A DNA stretch of 64,000 nucleotides, taken from contig AP025580.1 in the NCBI GenBank assembly GCA_022846035.1, positions 1,364,001 to 1,428,000 of the forward strand. Reading direction: 5' to 3'. Under the pieces are notes generated by a model. It was not told the origin of the DNA. It saw only the letters and a program-made list of their open reading frames with translations, and did no database searches. This document shows, piece after piece, positions 1 to 9,129 of this stretch (its first letter is position 1; each line of letters starts with the position of its first letter). Position numbers and translations under genes: made by a program. This DNA comes from Christensenellaceae bacterium. GTDB lineage: Bacteria > Bacillota > Clostridia > Christensenellales > Christensenellaceae.

Positions 1-508
1 CGCAGCCGATACTGTTGATATTGAGTTGGAGCTCTTTTAGCCCCACCGTTTCAAACAGGGTAAGCGCAAGGTTGATGACCTCCGCGTCGATACTCGCGTC
101 CGCCGCGCCAAAGACCTCCACGCCAAACTGATGGTGCTCGCGCAGACGGCCGGACTGTGGTTTTTCATAGCGGAATACGGGCGCACTCAGATAATACATT
201 TTCGTCGGCTGCGCGTTGCTCGGCAATCCGCCTTCAATAAACGCACGCACCACGCCCGCAGTACCTTCCGGCCTTAAAGTAATCGAGCGGTCTCCCTTGT
301 CCATAAACGTATACATCTCTTTTTGTACGATGTCCGTCGTGTCGCCGACCCCGCGCAAAAAAAGCTCTGTATGCTCGAAAATCGGCGTGCGTATCTCGCG
401 GTATCCCGCAAGCGCGGTTAATTTCCTGACGATATTTTCAATATAATGCCACTTGTAGCTGTCCTGCGGCAAAACGTCTTTTGTGCCTTTCGGCGCCTTT
501 ACTGCCAA
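1..508 (-). CDS. hisS: Histidyl-tRNA synthetase, 5' part (runs off the left edge)
   Basis: Charges tRNA-His with histidine in the cytoplasm. About 169 N-terminal residues are visible. They begin [13 protein letters not shown] after the start and contain the class II motif 2 region ([13 protein letters not shown] near residue 80, then [16 protein letters not shown]), which is characteristic of HisRS. The start is taken as TTG at 508: a GGAGG Shine-Dalgarno lies 8 nt upstream and no in-frame ATG is available. The gene stands alone behind a T-box leader and its own consensus promoter, so it is probably induced by histidine starvation. The C-terminal catalytic and anticodon-binding parts lie outside the window. 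Confidence 0.96.
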   Translation of the reverse strand, partial: MAVKAPKGTKDVLPQDSYKWHYIENIVRKLTALAGYREIRTPIFEHTELFLRGVGDTTDIVQKEMYTFMDKGDRSITLRPEGTAGVVRAFIEGGLPSNAQPTKMYYLSAPVFRYEKPQSGRLREHHQFGVEVFGAADASIDAEVINLALTLFETVGLKELQLNINSIGC

Positions 509-535
509 TTTTATTTCCTCCAAACTGATTTGAAA

Positions 536-791
536 AACAAAAAACCTCGCCCAACAAAAGGGACGAAGTCATAAAAAAACCCGCGGTACCACCCACATTG
601 AAAGCCGATCCGGCTTTCCGCTCTCGCCTTTAACGCAGGCCTGCGCCCATAGCTAATTGCCAATGCTTTCACCACAAGAGCTCTCCGGTGTTCTTCCCTA
701 TATCTTAAACGCACAGCCGCTCTCAGCCACGACGGCCATTCTCTTATCCGCAAGGCATATAGGTACTCTCCGTGTCATCGCCTTTTCCAAT
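536..791 (-). ncRNA. T-box riboswitch leader of hisS
   Basis: The minus strand carries the diagnostic T-box sequence TGGGTGGTACCGCGG (581-595), followed by a terminator. Upstream lies a long structured stem I region with a GAGAGTA element near its 5' end. A CAC triplet at 688-690, inside GAACACCGG, is a plausible His specifier codon. In this family, uncharged tRNA pairs with the specifier and with the T-box bulge and prevents terminator formation. The T-box sequence is seen directly; the specifier position is inferred. A reading frame that crosses this RNA (511-753) is not a gene. Confidence 0.93.
539..568 (-). terminator. T-box attenuator terminator
   Basis: The minus strand reads CTTCGTCC, a loop, GGGCGAGG, then TTTTTTG. 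This 8-bp stem with G-U pairs and a U-run lies between the T-box sequence and the hisS ribosome-binding site. It should form when the tRNA is charged and end the hisS leader. Confidence 0.82.
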
Positions 792-797
792 AGGTAT

Positions 798-826
798 ATT
801 ATATCCGCAAAATGAAAACGTGTCAA
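798..826 (-). promoter_or_regulatory. Consensus sigma-A promoter for the T-box/hisS unit
   Basis: -35 TTGACA (821-826), exact 17-bp spacer, -10 TATAAT (798-803): a full match to consensus. It lies just after the hemZ stop codon, so hisS is an independent unit that starts near 791. Confidence 0.92.
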
Positions 827-850
827 CAAACCGACGTCTTGCCGCACTCT

Positions 851-2323
851 TTAAAACAGCTCTTTTTTCCGCTCCGCCATCTCGCATGTGCGCTCGATGT
901 AATTGGGAATATCCTTGACGTTGGCCGCGCGCTTTAAAAGATTTTCCTGCGGGTACAGCTTTTTTGATATTCCGCCGGCACCAAACGCCATTACACTTAC
1001 CGTTTCTTCCATAATGTCGATATTATAGACGGACTCTTTTCCCTGCTTTGAAAACCCGACATTTTCCATGTTGCCGCTCATGTATTTCTGGCGGTAGAGA
1101 TAATAGGGCAAATATCCCGCTTCGCTCAAAAAGTGCTGCGATTGCTCTACCATTTCCGTAACCATTCGGCTATCCAATAAATCCTGGTTTTCCAATGCAA
1201 AATCCGAAGCGTTTTTTAGCGCCAGCGTGTGTACCGTCACGTTTTCCGGTTCAAACCGTGTCACATCCGCCAGCGTACGCAGCGTATCTTCCGGCGTTTC
1301 TAAGGGTAGGCCAAGAATAATATCCGTATTGATGCTGTCAAAACCATATGTTTTTGCAAGCTCAAACGCGCGGAAAAACTCTTCGGCGCTGTGCCTACGT
1401 CCGATCCGCAACAGCGTATCGTCATTCGTTGTCTGCGCGTTGATACTGATACGGCCCGCTCCCGCATTTTTTATCATATCCAGCTTTTCCTTTGTGATCG
1501 TATCCGGACGGCCTGCCTCCACCGTAAATTCCCGTGGATTCGGAAAATGTTCCCTTACTGCACGCAGCAGCTTTGCAAACGCGGGATCGTCAAGAGCGGT
1601 CGGCGTTCCACCGCCAATATATACGGCGCGCACATGGTAGGTATCCAGCACAGGGCGCAGAAGCGAAAGCTCCCGCAGCAGGTGTTCCATATATTCGTCT
1701 TTCAGTTTTGCATTGAATTGAATGTCGCGTGATATGAACGAGCAGTATTTACAGCGCGATATACAAAACGGAATACCGATATAAATATCGAGATCCCGTT
1801 CACCAATATCCTCCATGTACGGTTTTTGCCGCCTTACAATCGTTCGGGCAAGGGAAATTTTAGGTTCAGAGACAAAATATGTTTCACGGAAGATTCGTTT
1901 TGCTTCTTCCATTCCATGTTTTTTTTCAAGCTCATGCATCAGCTTTGTCGGGCGTATGCCCGTCAGGGAGCCCCACGGCTTGTCTTCACCGTACCACGCC
2001 CTCAAGGCGGCATAGACGATCCCTTTTACATGATGCTTTTTCAGCTTTTTCGCCAGCAACGTAGGCCGCGTAATATCGACCGGCCGTCCATCCTCGCAAA
2101 AATCCGGTTTCATCACCGTCTTTTGCTTGATCTCGCCATCGATACAGTACTCCACCTTTCCGTTCCATCCGGTTTCATCGCACCAAAAAAAATGCCGCAG
2201 GCAATGTCCGGCACCGATCTCGTCCTTATTTACAAGAGCGATCTTTTTTTCATTTACGAAAAGACGTATCTCCTCGCAAATGTCATTATAAAATTCCGGC
2301 GTATCGGTATATAGTGAAAACAT
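851..2323 (-). CDS. hemZ: Radical SAM coproporphyrinogen dehydrogenase HemZ-type
   Basis: 490 residues, oxygen-independent coproporphyrinogen III oxidase family. The radical-SAM 4Fe-4S cysteines are C187, C191 and C194 (FCISRCKYC), followed by YIGGGTPTAL, the usual SAM-binding glycine motif. The N-terminal half (about 170 residues) with LTGIRPTKL is the extension typical of HemZ rather than HemN or HemW. It follows the MBL hydrolase by 3 nt at the end of recJ-apt-rel-dtd-MBL-hemZ. No other heme gene is nearby, so the true substrate in an anaerobe is uncertain. The last third matches the family end to end. Confidence 0.88.
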   Translation of the reverse strand: MFSLYTDTPEFYNDICEEIRLFVNEKKIALVNKDEIGAGHCLRHFFWCDETGWNGKVEYCIDGEIKQKTVMKPDFCEDGRPVDITRPTLLAKKLKKHHVKGIVYAALRAWYGEDKPWGSLTGIRPTKLMHELEKKHGMEEAKRIFRETYFVSEPKISLARTIVRRQKPYMEDIGERDLDIYIGIPFCISRCKYCSFISRDIQFNAKLKDEYMEHLLRELSLLRPVLDTYHVRAVYIGGGTPTALDDPAFAKLLRAVREHFPNPREFTVEAGRPDTITKEKLDMIKNAGAGRISINAQTTNDDTLLRIGRRHSAEEFFRAFELAKTYGFDSINTDIILGLPLETPEDTLRTLADVTRFEPENVTVHTLALKNASDFALENQDLLDSRMVTEMVEQSQHFLSEAGYLPYYLYRQKYMSGNMENVGFSKQGKESVYNIDIMEETVSVMAFGAGGISKKLYPQENLLKRAANVKDIPNYIERTCEMAERKKELF

Positions 2324-2326
2324 ATG

Positions 2327-2956
2327 TTACCTTTGCATAAACGGATTGGTCCGCTTTTCCCGTTCCAGGGTAGTGGCCTCGCCGTGCCCCGGGTACACGG
2401 TATAGTCTTTCTGCAAATTTTTCAGCAAAGCAAGGGAATGCGACATCTCATCCCAGTCGCTGCCCGGAAAATCTGTACGTCCGATCGAACCGGCAAAAAG
2501 CGTGTCGCCTGAAAACATCACATCATCCGCAATATAGCATATCCCGCCATGCGTATGCCCCGGCGTATGCATTACGCGAAACGAGAGCCCGCCCGCGTCC
2601 ACTACGTCGCCATCATCCAAAAGAATATCGGCCTCTCCAAGATTTACATCGCACCCCAAGAAAGCGCACAAATTCCTGGACGGATGGCTGAGCATGTCCG
2701 CGTCTTCCGTATGGATTGCTATTTTTGCTCCATACCGCTCTCTGAGCGCGCCCGCAGCCGCCATATGGTCGGCATGCCCGTGCGTGAGCAAAATATGGCT
2801 AACGTCGAGCCCCAGCTTATCAAGCTGTGTCATGATCGCCTGTTCTCCGTTGCCCGGATCGATCACCGCCGCACTGCTTTCGCCAGCGTTGTGCACAATA
2901 TAACAATTTTCAAAAAGCCCGCTTTCGCGGCCCGTAATTACCGTATCAATCAACAT
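2327..2956 (-). CDS. MBL-fold metallo-hydrolase (glyoxalase II-like)
   Basis: 209 residues, a complete single-domain metallo-beta-lactamase fold. The metal ligands are visible: H59, H61, D63, H64 (THGHADH), H134 (TPGHTHGG), D151 (SGDTLF) and H191 (YPGHGE). This pattern fits the YqgX/YcbL-type hydroxyacylglutathione-hydrolase-like proteins that cleave thioesters, but the short form often acts on unknown substrates. It sits 3 nt from dtd and 3 nt from hemZ, so it is co-transcribed and probably translationally coupled. The enzyme class is clear; the substrate is not. Confidence 0.88.
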   Translation of the reverse strand: MLIDTVITGRESGLFENCYIVHNAGESSAAVIDPGNGEQAIMTQLDKLGLDVSHILLTHGHADHMAAAGALRERYGAKIAIHTEDADMLSHPSRNLCAFLGCDVNLGEADILLDDGDVVDAGGLSFRVMHTPGHTHGGICYIADDVMFSGDTLFAGSIGRTDFPGSDWDEMSHSLALLKNLQKDYTVYPGHGEATTLEREKRTNPFMQR

Positions 2957-2959
2957 CTC

Positions 2960-3409
2960 TTAAAATTCCTTTTTACTGTCCAGCAGGATCGTCACCGGCC
3001 CGTCGTTTACAAGCGCCACATCCATCATTGCCTGAAACTGACCTGTCTGTATCTTCGGCCACCTTTGCCGGAACACTTCCACACATTCCAAAAACATATC
3101 CCGCGCAAGATCCGGCGGCGCGGCATGGATATAACTTGGTCTTCTTCCCTTGCGCGCATCTCCGTAGAGCGTAAACTGCGAAACCAGTAAAAGCTCTCCC
3201 TCAATATCCTCAAGAGACAGGTTCATCACATCCCTTTCGTCCTCAAAGATCCGCAGATGGATACACTTATCCGCAATATACTCCATATCGGCGCGAATAT
3301 CGTTGGCGCTGATCCCAACCAATACCAAAAGCCCCGTGCCAATGCTGCTTATGGTATTGCCATCCACGGTGACGGAAGCATTTTTTACCCTCTGTACAAC
3401 AGCTCTCAT
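2960..3409 (-). CDS. dtd: D-aminoacyl-tRNA deacylase
   Basis: 149 residues, the usual DTD length. It removes D-amino acids (and glycine from tRNA-Ala) mischarged on tRNA. The catalytic motif SQFTLYGD holds S77, Q78 and T80. The cross-subunit Gly-cisPro motif is seen as NDGPVT, G137-P138. It starts MRAVVQRVKNASV, as family members do. It is 4 nt downstream of rel, the common Firmicute neighbour pair. Confidence 0.96.
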   Translation of the reverse strand: MRAVVQRVKNASVTVDGNTISSIGTGLLVLVGISANDIRADMEYIADKCIHLRIFEDERDVMNLSLEDIEGELLLVSQFTLYGDARKGRRPSYIHAAPPDLARDMFLECVEVFRQRWPKIQTGQFQAMMDVALVNDGPVTILLDSKKEF

Positions 3410-3413
3410 ACAT

Positions 3414-5558
3414 TTAATAATTGACGCGGAACACGTCTTTCACTCCTTTTAGGTTTTTCAGCTTATTGATCAGATCATTCAGGTCGTCCACGGAAGTGAT
3501 GTTTGACCGCAGCGAGATATTGGCCATCCCGTTTTTAGCGGAATGCGCGTTGATCGCCGTTATATCCCTGTTCGCGTTATACATGGCCTGCGATATTTCT
3601 ACCATCAGTCCTGGACGGTCGCTTGCTATGATCTGTACTTCCACATTATAACTCGCGGTCTGGTCGGCCGCCCATGCCACATCGATCAGCCTGTCCTTGT
3701 CAACGCTCATTTCCTTAAGGTTCTTACAATCCCGCGTATGCACGCATACGCCGCGTCCGCGCGTAATATATCCGATAATATCGTCCCCCGGTACCGGATT
3801 ACAGCATTTTGCAAAGCGTACGGCAAGTCCCGTACTGCCCTTGACCGTAATATCGTCCTCCGAGCCTTTTCCCGTTCTCTTGACGATTTTCAGTTCATCG
3901 CTGCCCGTATCGATTTTATTGGCGATTTTATACTGCTCAATCAACTTTAACAGTATTTGGTTGACCGTTATAGAACCGTATCCGACCGCCGCAAACATAT
4001 CGTCCTGTGAATTCAGGGTAAACCGTTTATAAAGAACGCTCAGCCAGTCGTTATTGAGAAGCTCATGCAACTGGTATCCCTGCCGCTTCGCTTCCTTTTC
4101 CAACATCTCGCGGCCCTTGATGATATTTTCTTCCTTGAGCTGCTTTTTAAACCACTGCTTGATCTTACTGCGCGCCTGCGTCGTCTTGACAAATTTCAGC
4201 CAATCCCGACTGGGCGTAGCCGTATTGGATGTCAGTATCTCGATAATGTCGCCTGTGCGCATCTGGTAATCGAGCGGCACCAGCTTTCCGTTGGCCTTTG
4301 CCCCCACACACTTATTGCCGATCGCGCTATGAATGCTGTAGGCAAAATCAAGCGGCGTCGATCCGTTGACAAAATCCTTAACGTCTCCTTTGGGCGTAAA
4401 AACAAATACGTTGTCCGCAAAAATATCGACTTTCAGGGTCTCCATAAATTCCCGGGAGTCTTTCATGTCGTTTTGCCATTCCATCAGCTCCCGCAGCCAC
4501 GAAAGCTTGGCGTCAATATCGTTTCCGCCTTTACTTCCTTCCTTATACTTCCAGTGCGCGGCAATACCATATTCTGCCGTACGGTGCATATCATATGTCC
4601 TGATCTGCACCTCAAACGGCTTTCCGTCGTCCCCTAAAAGCGTCGTATGCAGCGACTGGTACATGTTTTGCTTAGGAACAGCAATATAATCCTTAAAACG
4701 CAGCGGTATGGGCTTCCACATGGTGTGTACCAGCCCAAGTACGCCATAACAGTCTTTGACGCTGGAAACGATAATGCGTATCGCGATCAGATCGTACACC
4801 TCTTCAAAGACCTTGTTTTTATTCTTCATTTTTTTGTATATGCTGTAAATATGCTTGGGGCGGCCCTCAATCTCTGCCTTGATTTTCATTTCCACAAGCT
4901 TGTCTTCCAGCTTGGCAATAACGGAATTAATCTGTTTTTCCCGCTCCAGCCGCGTCGAGGCAATCTTATTGGCGATCTCAAAATATTCGTCCGGATGCAA
5001 AAATTTCAGCGATAAGTCCTCAAGCTCCCATTTAATGGCGCTGATACCCAGGCGATGTGCAAGCGGCGCATAAATTTCCAGCGTCTCCGTCGCTTTTTCG
5101 ATCTGCTTGTTTTCCGACTGGTATTTGAGCGTGCGCATATTGTGCAGCCTGTCCGCCAGCTTGATAATAACGACGCGAATATCCGAGGCCATTGCCAGGA
5201 ACATCTTGCGCAGGCTTTCCCACTGCTGCTCCTCGCGTGTTTTGAAATCATAGTTTTTAAGCTTAGTCACGCCGTCCACAAGCTTGGCGATTTCGGGATT
5301 GAATTCCCTGCCAATATCCTCCGTCGTCAGCGCTGTGTCTTCCACCGCATCGTGTAGGATTGTGGCGATAATCGTCGTATTGTCAAGGCCAAGGTCGGCA
5401 ACAATATCCGCAACAGCAAGGGGATGTGTAAAAAAAGGCTCGCCAGAATGCCGGAACTGCCCTTCGTGCGCCTGTTCCGCTATCTTAAACGCTTTCTCCA
5501 CTTCCGCATCGTATTCTAATTTATGCCGTCTTAAAAAATCCTTATAATAGTCCGACAC
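3414..5558 (-). CDS. rel: Bifunctional (p)ppGpp synthetase/hydrolase
   Basis: 714 residues, a full-length RSH enzyme of the stringent response. In order: an HD hydrolase domain (H45, H69-D70, HDAVEDT; later LADRLHNMRT), a synthetase domain (IAIRIIV, then YQSLHTT and EVQIRT, about 240-390), a TGS domain (VFVFTPKGDV, about 400-460), a conserved-cysteine/zinc-finger segment (AKCCNPVPGDDI and CVHTRDC) and a C-terminal ACT domain. Both catalytic halves look intact. The start is GTG at 5558. It lies 23 nt after apt in a purine/alarmone arrangement that is common in Clostridia and Bacilli. Confidence 0.97.
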   Translation of the reverse strand: MSDYYKDFLRRHKLEYDAEVEKAFKIAEQAHEGQFRHSGEPFFTHPLAVADIVADLGLDNTTIIATILHDAVEDTALTTEDIGREFNPEIAKLVDGVTKLKNYDFKTREEQQWESLRKMFLAMASDIRVVIIKLADRLHNMRTLKYQSENKQIEKATETLEIYAPLAHRLGISAIKWELEDLSLKFLHPDEYFEIANKIASTRLEREKQINSVIAKLEDKLVEMKIKAEIEGRPKHIYSIYKKMKNKNKVFEEVYDLIAIRIIVSSVKDCYGVLGLVHTMWKPIPLRFKDYIAVPKQNMYQSLHTTLLGDDGKPFEVQIRTYDMHRTAEYGIAAHWKYKEGSKGGNDIDAKLSWLRELMEWQNDMKDSREFMETLKVDIFADNVFVFTPKGDVKDFVNGSTPLDFAYSIHSAIGNKCVGAKANGKLVPLDYQMRTGDIIEILTSNTATPSRDWLKFVKTTQARSKIKQWFKKQLKEENIIKGREMLEKEAKRQGYQLHELLNNDWLSVLYKRFTLNSQDDMFAAVGYGSITVNQILLKLIEQYKIANKIDTGSDELKIVKRTGKGSEDDITVKGSTGLAVRFAKCCNPVPGDDIIGYITRGRGVCVHTRDCKNLKEMSVDKDRLIDVAWAADQTASYNVEVQIIASDRPGLMVEISQAMYNANRDITAINAHSAKNGMANISLRSNITSVDDLNDLINKLKNLKGVKDVFRVNY

Positions 5559-5581
5559 CCAAAACTTCCCCTTTGTTTTCC

Positions 5582-6094
5582 TCAGTATTGTACCTGGGAA
5601 TATACATTGTAGCCCTTAAGCGCCTCGCGTCCGCCAAGGTCCGTAAGCTCTATAACAAAATTGAGCGAGGATACCTTCGCTCCCGCCATTTCCACCAAAT
5701 CGCATGCCGCTTTCGCCGTACCGCCGGTTGCCAGCAAATCGTCGAAAATCGCAACGCGCATACCCGGCTTAACTGCGTCCGTATGCATTTCAAATTTATC
5801 CGTGCCGTATTCCAACCTGAATTCCACATGGAAAGCGTCATACGGCAGCTTTCCCGCTTTCCTGACCGGCACAATGCCCTTTTTCAGTTTGTAGGCCACC
5901 GGCGACCCGAATAAGAAGCCTCTGGCGTCCAGAACCACAAGCATATCCACATTTTCGTCCTTTACATGATCCGCAAAGTCGTCCGTAACAAAGGCAAATG
6001 CGTCCGCGTCCTTGATCAGGGTCGTAATATCCCTGAAGACAACTCCCGGTTCCGGAAAGTCGTTGATATTTCTTATTTTTTCTTTCAGATCCAT
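5582..6094 (-). CDS. apt: Adenine phosphoribosyltransferase
   Basis: 170 residues, full length. It makes AMP from adenine and PRPP. The PRPP-binding loop is FDDLLATGGTA (about 117-127). The adenine-pocket region LDARGFLFG (about 55-63) and the VPVRKAGKLP loop are also conserved. It lies between recJ (14 nt upstream) and rel, a conserved Firmicute order linking purine salvage with (p)ppGpp. Confidence 0.96.
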   Translation of the reverse strand: MDLKEKIRNINDFPEPGVVFRDITTLIKDADAFAFVTDDFADHVKDENVDMLVVLDARGFLFGSPVAYKLKKGIVPVRKAGKLPYDAFHVEFRLEYGTDKFEMHTDAVKPGMRVAIFDDLLATGGTAKAACDLVEMAGAKVSSLNFVIELTDLGGREALKGYNVYSQVQY

Positions 6095-6108
6095 GGCCAG
6101 CTTCTCCT

Positions 6109-8118
6109 TTAAGCAAACTTTGTATAAATCGCGCTCTTAGAAAGATCACGCTTTTCGTTTTTTACCATAATGTGTATTCTATCACTTTTTTTCATTTCTA
6201 GCAATCCGATCTCGCCCAGCACCGACACGGCAAAAGCAACCTTGCCCGCGCTGATCCCGTCAACGTACTTTTTCAGGAAAGCTACGAACGCCCCCATATC
6301 CGCAAAGGTTATCTTCTGATCGCTGATTCCTTTCAAAATAACAAACAGCTCCAACAGCTTTTCCCGTGGACAAAAATATGTCTCCTTGTCATGCGCCGTG
6401 GAGGCGATACATTCCGCGATATACCTTTCCGCTTTCTCGTATTGCTGCCTTAAGGTTTCTTCAAACGAAAAAATCCCTACAATCATTTGCGGTTTATTGT
6501 CAAAGGTATTAATATTTAAAACGCCTACAATGTCGGCTTCCTTGGGAACGTCCGCCGCCTGCATACCGAAAACAACGCCGTTCACCGCTTTTTTGTATCC
6601 CTCCACATGGAATTTCGCATGTTTATCTTCGCCAATCGGACGGATGTCTTTCATGTGCGCGCGCCTGATCAAAGCCTCCACCTGTTCGTTTTTATGTCCG
6701 AACGGCCTGAGGCGGTCAAATTCCTGTATCAGACGGTTATTGATGTCGCCGACCCTGACTTCCATGTCATAATATTTGACAGGGCGGAAAGTTTCCTCCG
6801 TATAGTGCTCGTCCATATAAGAGTTCAGGCGCGACGCAAGCTGCTTTAAATGTTCTTCCCTGATCGTCAGTCCTGCCGCTCCGGCATGTCCGCCAAACTT
6901 CTCATAAAATTCTGATTGCGACTTGAGCGCATCGTAAATATTTACACCGTCGATACTGCGTGCCGAACCGGTGTATAACCCGTCTTCCTCCGTACCCCCT
7001 AAAAGCACGGTCGGCCTTACAAATGCTTCTGCAATTTTTGAAGCCGCCAGTCCTACGATGCCGATATCCCAGTCCTTTTTATACAGCAGTATAATTTTAT
7101 TTTCTTTGCTGCCGCCGACCATCCGCATCGCTTCTTCAACGACTTTCTCCTGCCTTTTTTGACGATCCGTATTCAGTTCGCACAACTGTTTTGCCAATTG
7201 TTCCAGCTTGCTTTCATTGCTATCGCTTAATAATTCGAATGCGGTCCGCGCCGTCGAAATTCTTCCGGCCGCATTGATACGCGGCGCCAAAACAAACGCC
7301 ACCGTCTGTGCGTCGATCTCGTTTTTTTTAGGGCATGCCTGCGCGGCCAGCGCGGCAATGCCCGGGTTCGGGTCCTTGTTGATTTTTTTAAGGCCCAGCG
7401 CGGCGATCACGCGGTTTTCCTTTACGAGCGGCACAATATCTGCAATCGTGGCAAACGCCGCCAGGTCGATATACGAGAAGGCTTCTTTCCCCAGTAAGGC
7501 CTGCGCAATTTTAAACGCTACGCCCGCCCCGCATAAATCTGAAAACGGATAACTTTCATACGGGCACTTCGGATTAATGATAAAATCAGCTTTGGGCAGC
7601 ACATCCGGACATTCGTGATGGTCTGTAACGATCGTCTTCATGCCCAGCTTATGCGCGTGCGCAATCTCCGCAACGTTGGTAATACCGCAATCCACAGTAA
7701 TGAGCAGCGACGTCCCTTTCAGCCTATCGATACTTTCAATCGAAAGCCCGTACCCGTGCTCCATGCGGTCGGGCAGGAAGCATTCGACTTCCGCCTGCAT
7801 TTTTTTAAGCGCCTGAAACAAGATCGCACAGGCGGAAGTACCGTCCGCATCATAATCGCCATATATACAGATTCTTCCTTTCACGGCAATCGTATGCTTG
7901 ATCATGCTGACCACGTCGCGCATATCGCGGAACAAAAAAGGATCGTTTAATTGGCTAATATCCGGATTCAAAAAAGTACGCGCTTCTTCAACGGTAGCGA
8001 TCCCACGGGCGCACAAAAGCTGTGCTGTCAGCCTGGAGACCGAAAGCTCCCTGCTCAATTGTCCGATCAGCGCCGGATCATTTTTGATTTGCGGTTTTTG
8101 TTTGAGCACGTACTTCAT
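6109..8118 (-). CDS. recJ: Single-stranded-DNA 5'-3' exonuclease RecJ
   Basis: 669 residues. DHH-family phosphoesterase motifs: GDYDADG (D88, D90, D92), VDCG (D143), TDHHE (D166, H167, H168), and the DHHA1 motif GGHAGAAGLTI (about residue 410). An OB-fold follows, and a C-terminal extension beyond the core. It acts in recombination repair and mismatch repair. Its ATG lies only 28 nt after the secF terminator stem and no promoter fits in between, so expression probably depends on read-through. Confidence 0.96.
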   Translation of the reverse strand: MKYVLKQKPQIKNDPALIGQLSRELSVSRLTAQLLCARGIATVEEARTFLNPDISQLNDPFLFRDMRDVVSMIKHTIAVKGRICIYGDYDADGTSACAILFQALKKMQAEVECFLPDRMEHGYGLSIESIDRLKGTSLLITVDCGITNVAEIAHAHKLGMKTIVTDHHECPDVLPKADFIINPKCPYESYPFSDLCGAGVAFKIAQALLGKEAFSYIDLAAFATIADIVPLVKENRVIAALGLKKINKDPNPGIAALAAQACPKKNEIDAQTVAFVLAPRINAAGRISTARTAFELLSDSNESKLEQLAKQLCELNTDRQKRQEKVVEEAMRMVGGSKENKIILLYKKDWDIGIVGLAASKIAEAFVRPTVLLGGTEEDGLYTGSARSIDGVNIYDALKSQSEFYEKFGGHAGAAGLTIREEHLKQLASRLNSYMDEHYTEETFRPVKYYDMEVRVGDINNRLIQEFDRLRPFGHKNEQVEALIRRAHMKDIRPIGEDKHAKFHVEGYKKAVNGVVFGMQAADVPKEADIVGVLNINTFDNKPQMIVGIFSFEETLRQQYEKAERYIAECIASTAHDKETYFCPREKLLELFVILKGISDQKITFADMGAFVAFLKKYVDGISAGKVAFAVSVLGEIGLLEMKKSDRIHIMVKNEKRDLSKSAIYTKFA

Positions 8119-8141
8119 CGTTTACAAATCCTTTTCTTTTC

Positions 8142-8171
8142 AAAAAAGACCCTCTCGTGTAAGAAGGTCTT
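8142..8171 (-). terminator. Intrinsic terminator after secF
   Basis: A 10-bp stem (AAGACCTTCT paired with AGAGGGTCTT, one G-U pair, 6-nt loop) followed by a U-run on the minus strand. It closes the secD-secF unit 8 nt after the secF stop and immediately precedes recJ. Confidence 0.88.
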
Positions 8172-8178
8172 TTCTTTC

Positions 8179-9129
8179 TCATGCTTTTACCGTCTTTTTG
8201 TTCGTCTTCTTCTGTGTCTTTTTCTTCGCCCCGCTCTTGCCTTGCTTCTGTTTCTTCTTATCAAACTTATCCGCCATCAGCGCCCACAGTGGAGCCGAAA
8301 TCAATACGGACGAATATACGCCCGCCAGCAGTCCGACAATAATCGGGAAAGCAAATTCCTTGATTGTTTCCACGCCGAAAATATAAAGCGCGAGAATCAT
8401 AATCAGCGTCGTCACAGAAGTATTGATTGTTCGCGTAAGGGTCTCTTTGATACTCTTATTGGCAATCTCGCTGCGCGTATGCTGCTTTAAGCCCATCGTC
8501 TTGAGGTTATCCCTGACTCTGTCAAACACAACGATCGTATTATTGATCGAATATCCGATAATCGTCAGGCACGCCGCAATAAACGCGCTGTTGATCTGTA
8601 TGCGCAGGATACACACGATCGCGATCATGATTACCACATCGTGCGCCAGCGTGATAACGGCGCTGATTCCGTTGAATAGCTCAAACCGAATCCAAATATA
8701 AATGAGCATCAGTCCGCAGGCTATCGCCACCGCCAAAAACGCGTTCCGTATCAGCTCGCTGCTGGTAACACCGCCCACACGGTCGACAGAAGCGATCGTT
8801 GCATCGGGATAGGTTTGTTGTATTTGCGCAATAATAGCCGAGTTCACATCCGCCTGTTGCGTTTCGTCCGCCATAAGCCGCATGCGGATCTGCGCCTGCG
8901 TATAATTATCGCCTGTCTGCACAATCGGCGAATCCCCCATGCCGTTATCGTCAAGCGCCTGTTTTACAACATTCGTATCAAACTCTCCGCCGAACTCGAT
9001 CGTTGTAATGTTACCGCCCGTAAAATCAACGCCGAGGTTAAGCCCGCCGTTAAGAGCACCAAAGAGAATGCCGACGATGATGATGACGATTGGGATAAGC
9101 ACAAACCATTTAAAGTTTTTTGTAAACAC
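8179..9129 (-). CDS. secF: Protein translocase subunit SecF
   Basis: 316 residues; integral membrane partner of SecD that uses proton motive force to pull secreted proteins through SecYEG. An N-terminal membrane segment (about 9-27) is followed by NLGVDFTGG and a short external domain. Five further membrane segments then occupy about 130-295, and the C-terminal tail is very basic (K-rich). The start is GTG at 9129, sharing its G with the secD stop (TAGTG), so the two are translationally coupled. Confidence 0.96.
   Translation of the reverse strand: MFTKNFKWFVLIPIVIIIVGILFGALNGGLNLGVDFTGGNITTIEFGGEFDTNVVKQALDDNGMGDSPIVQTGDNYTQAQIRMRLMADETQQADVNSAIIAQIQQTYPDATIASVDRVGGVTSSELIRNAFLAVAIACGLMLIYIWIRFELFNGISAVITLAHDVVIMIAIVCILRIQINSAFIAACLTIIGYSINNTIVVFDRVRDNLKTMGLKQHTRSEIANKSIKETLTRTINTSVTTLIMILALYIFGVETIKEFAFPIIVGLLAGVYSSVLISAPLWALMADKFDKKKQKQGKSGAKKKTQKKTNKKTVKA

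Noticed and set aside
511-753. 80-residue minus-strand reading frame
   Set aside because: It lies wholly inside the T-box leader and terminator of hisS and has no SD of its own.
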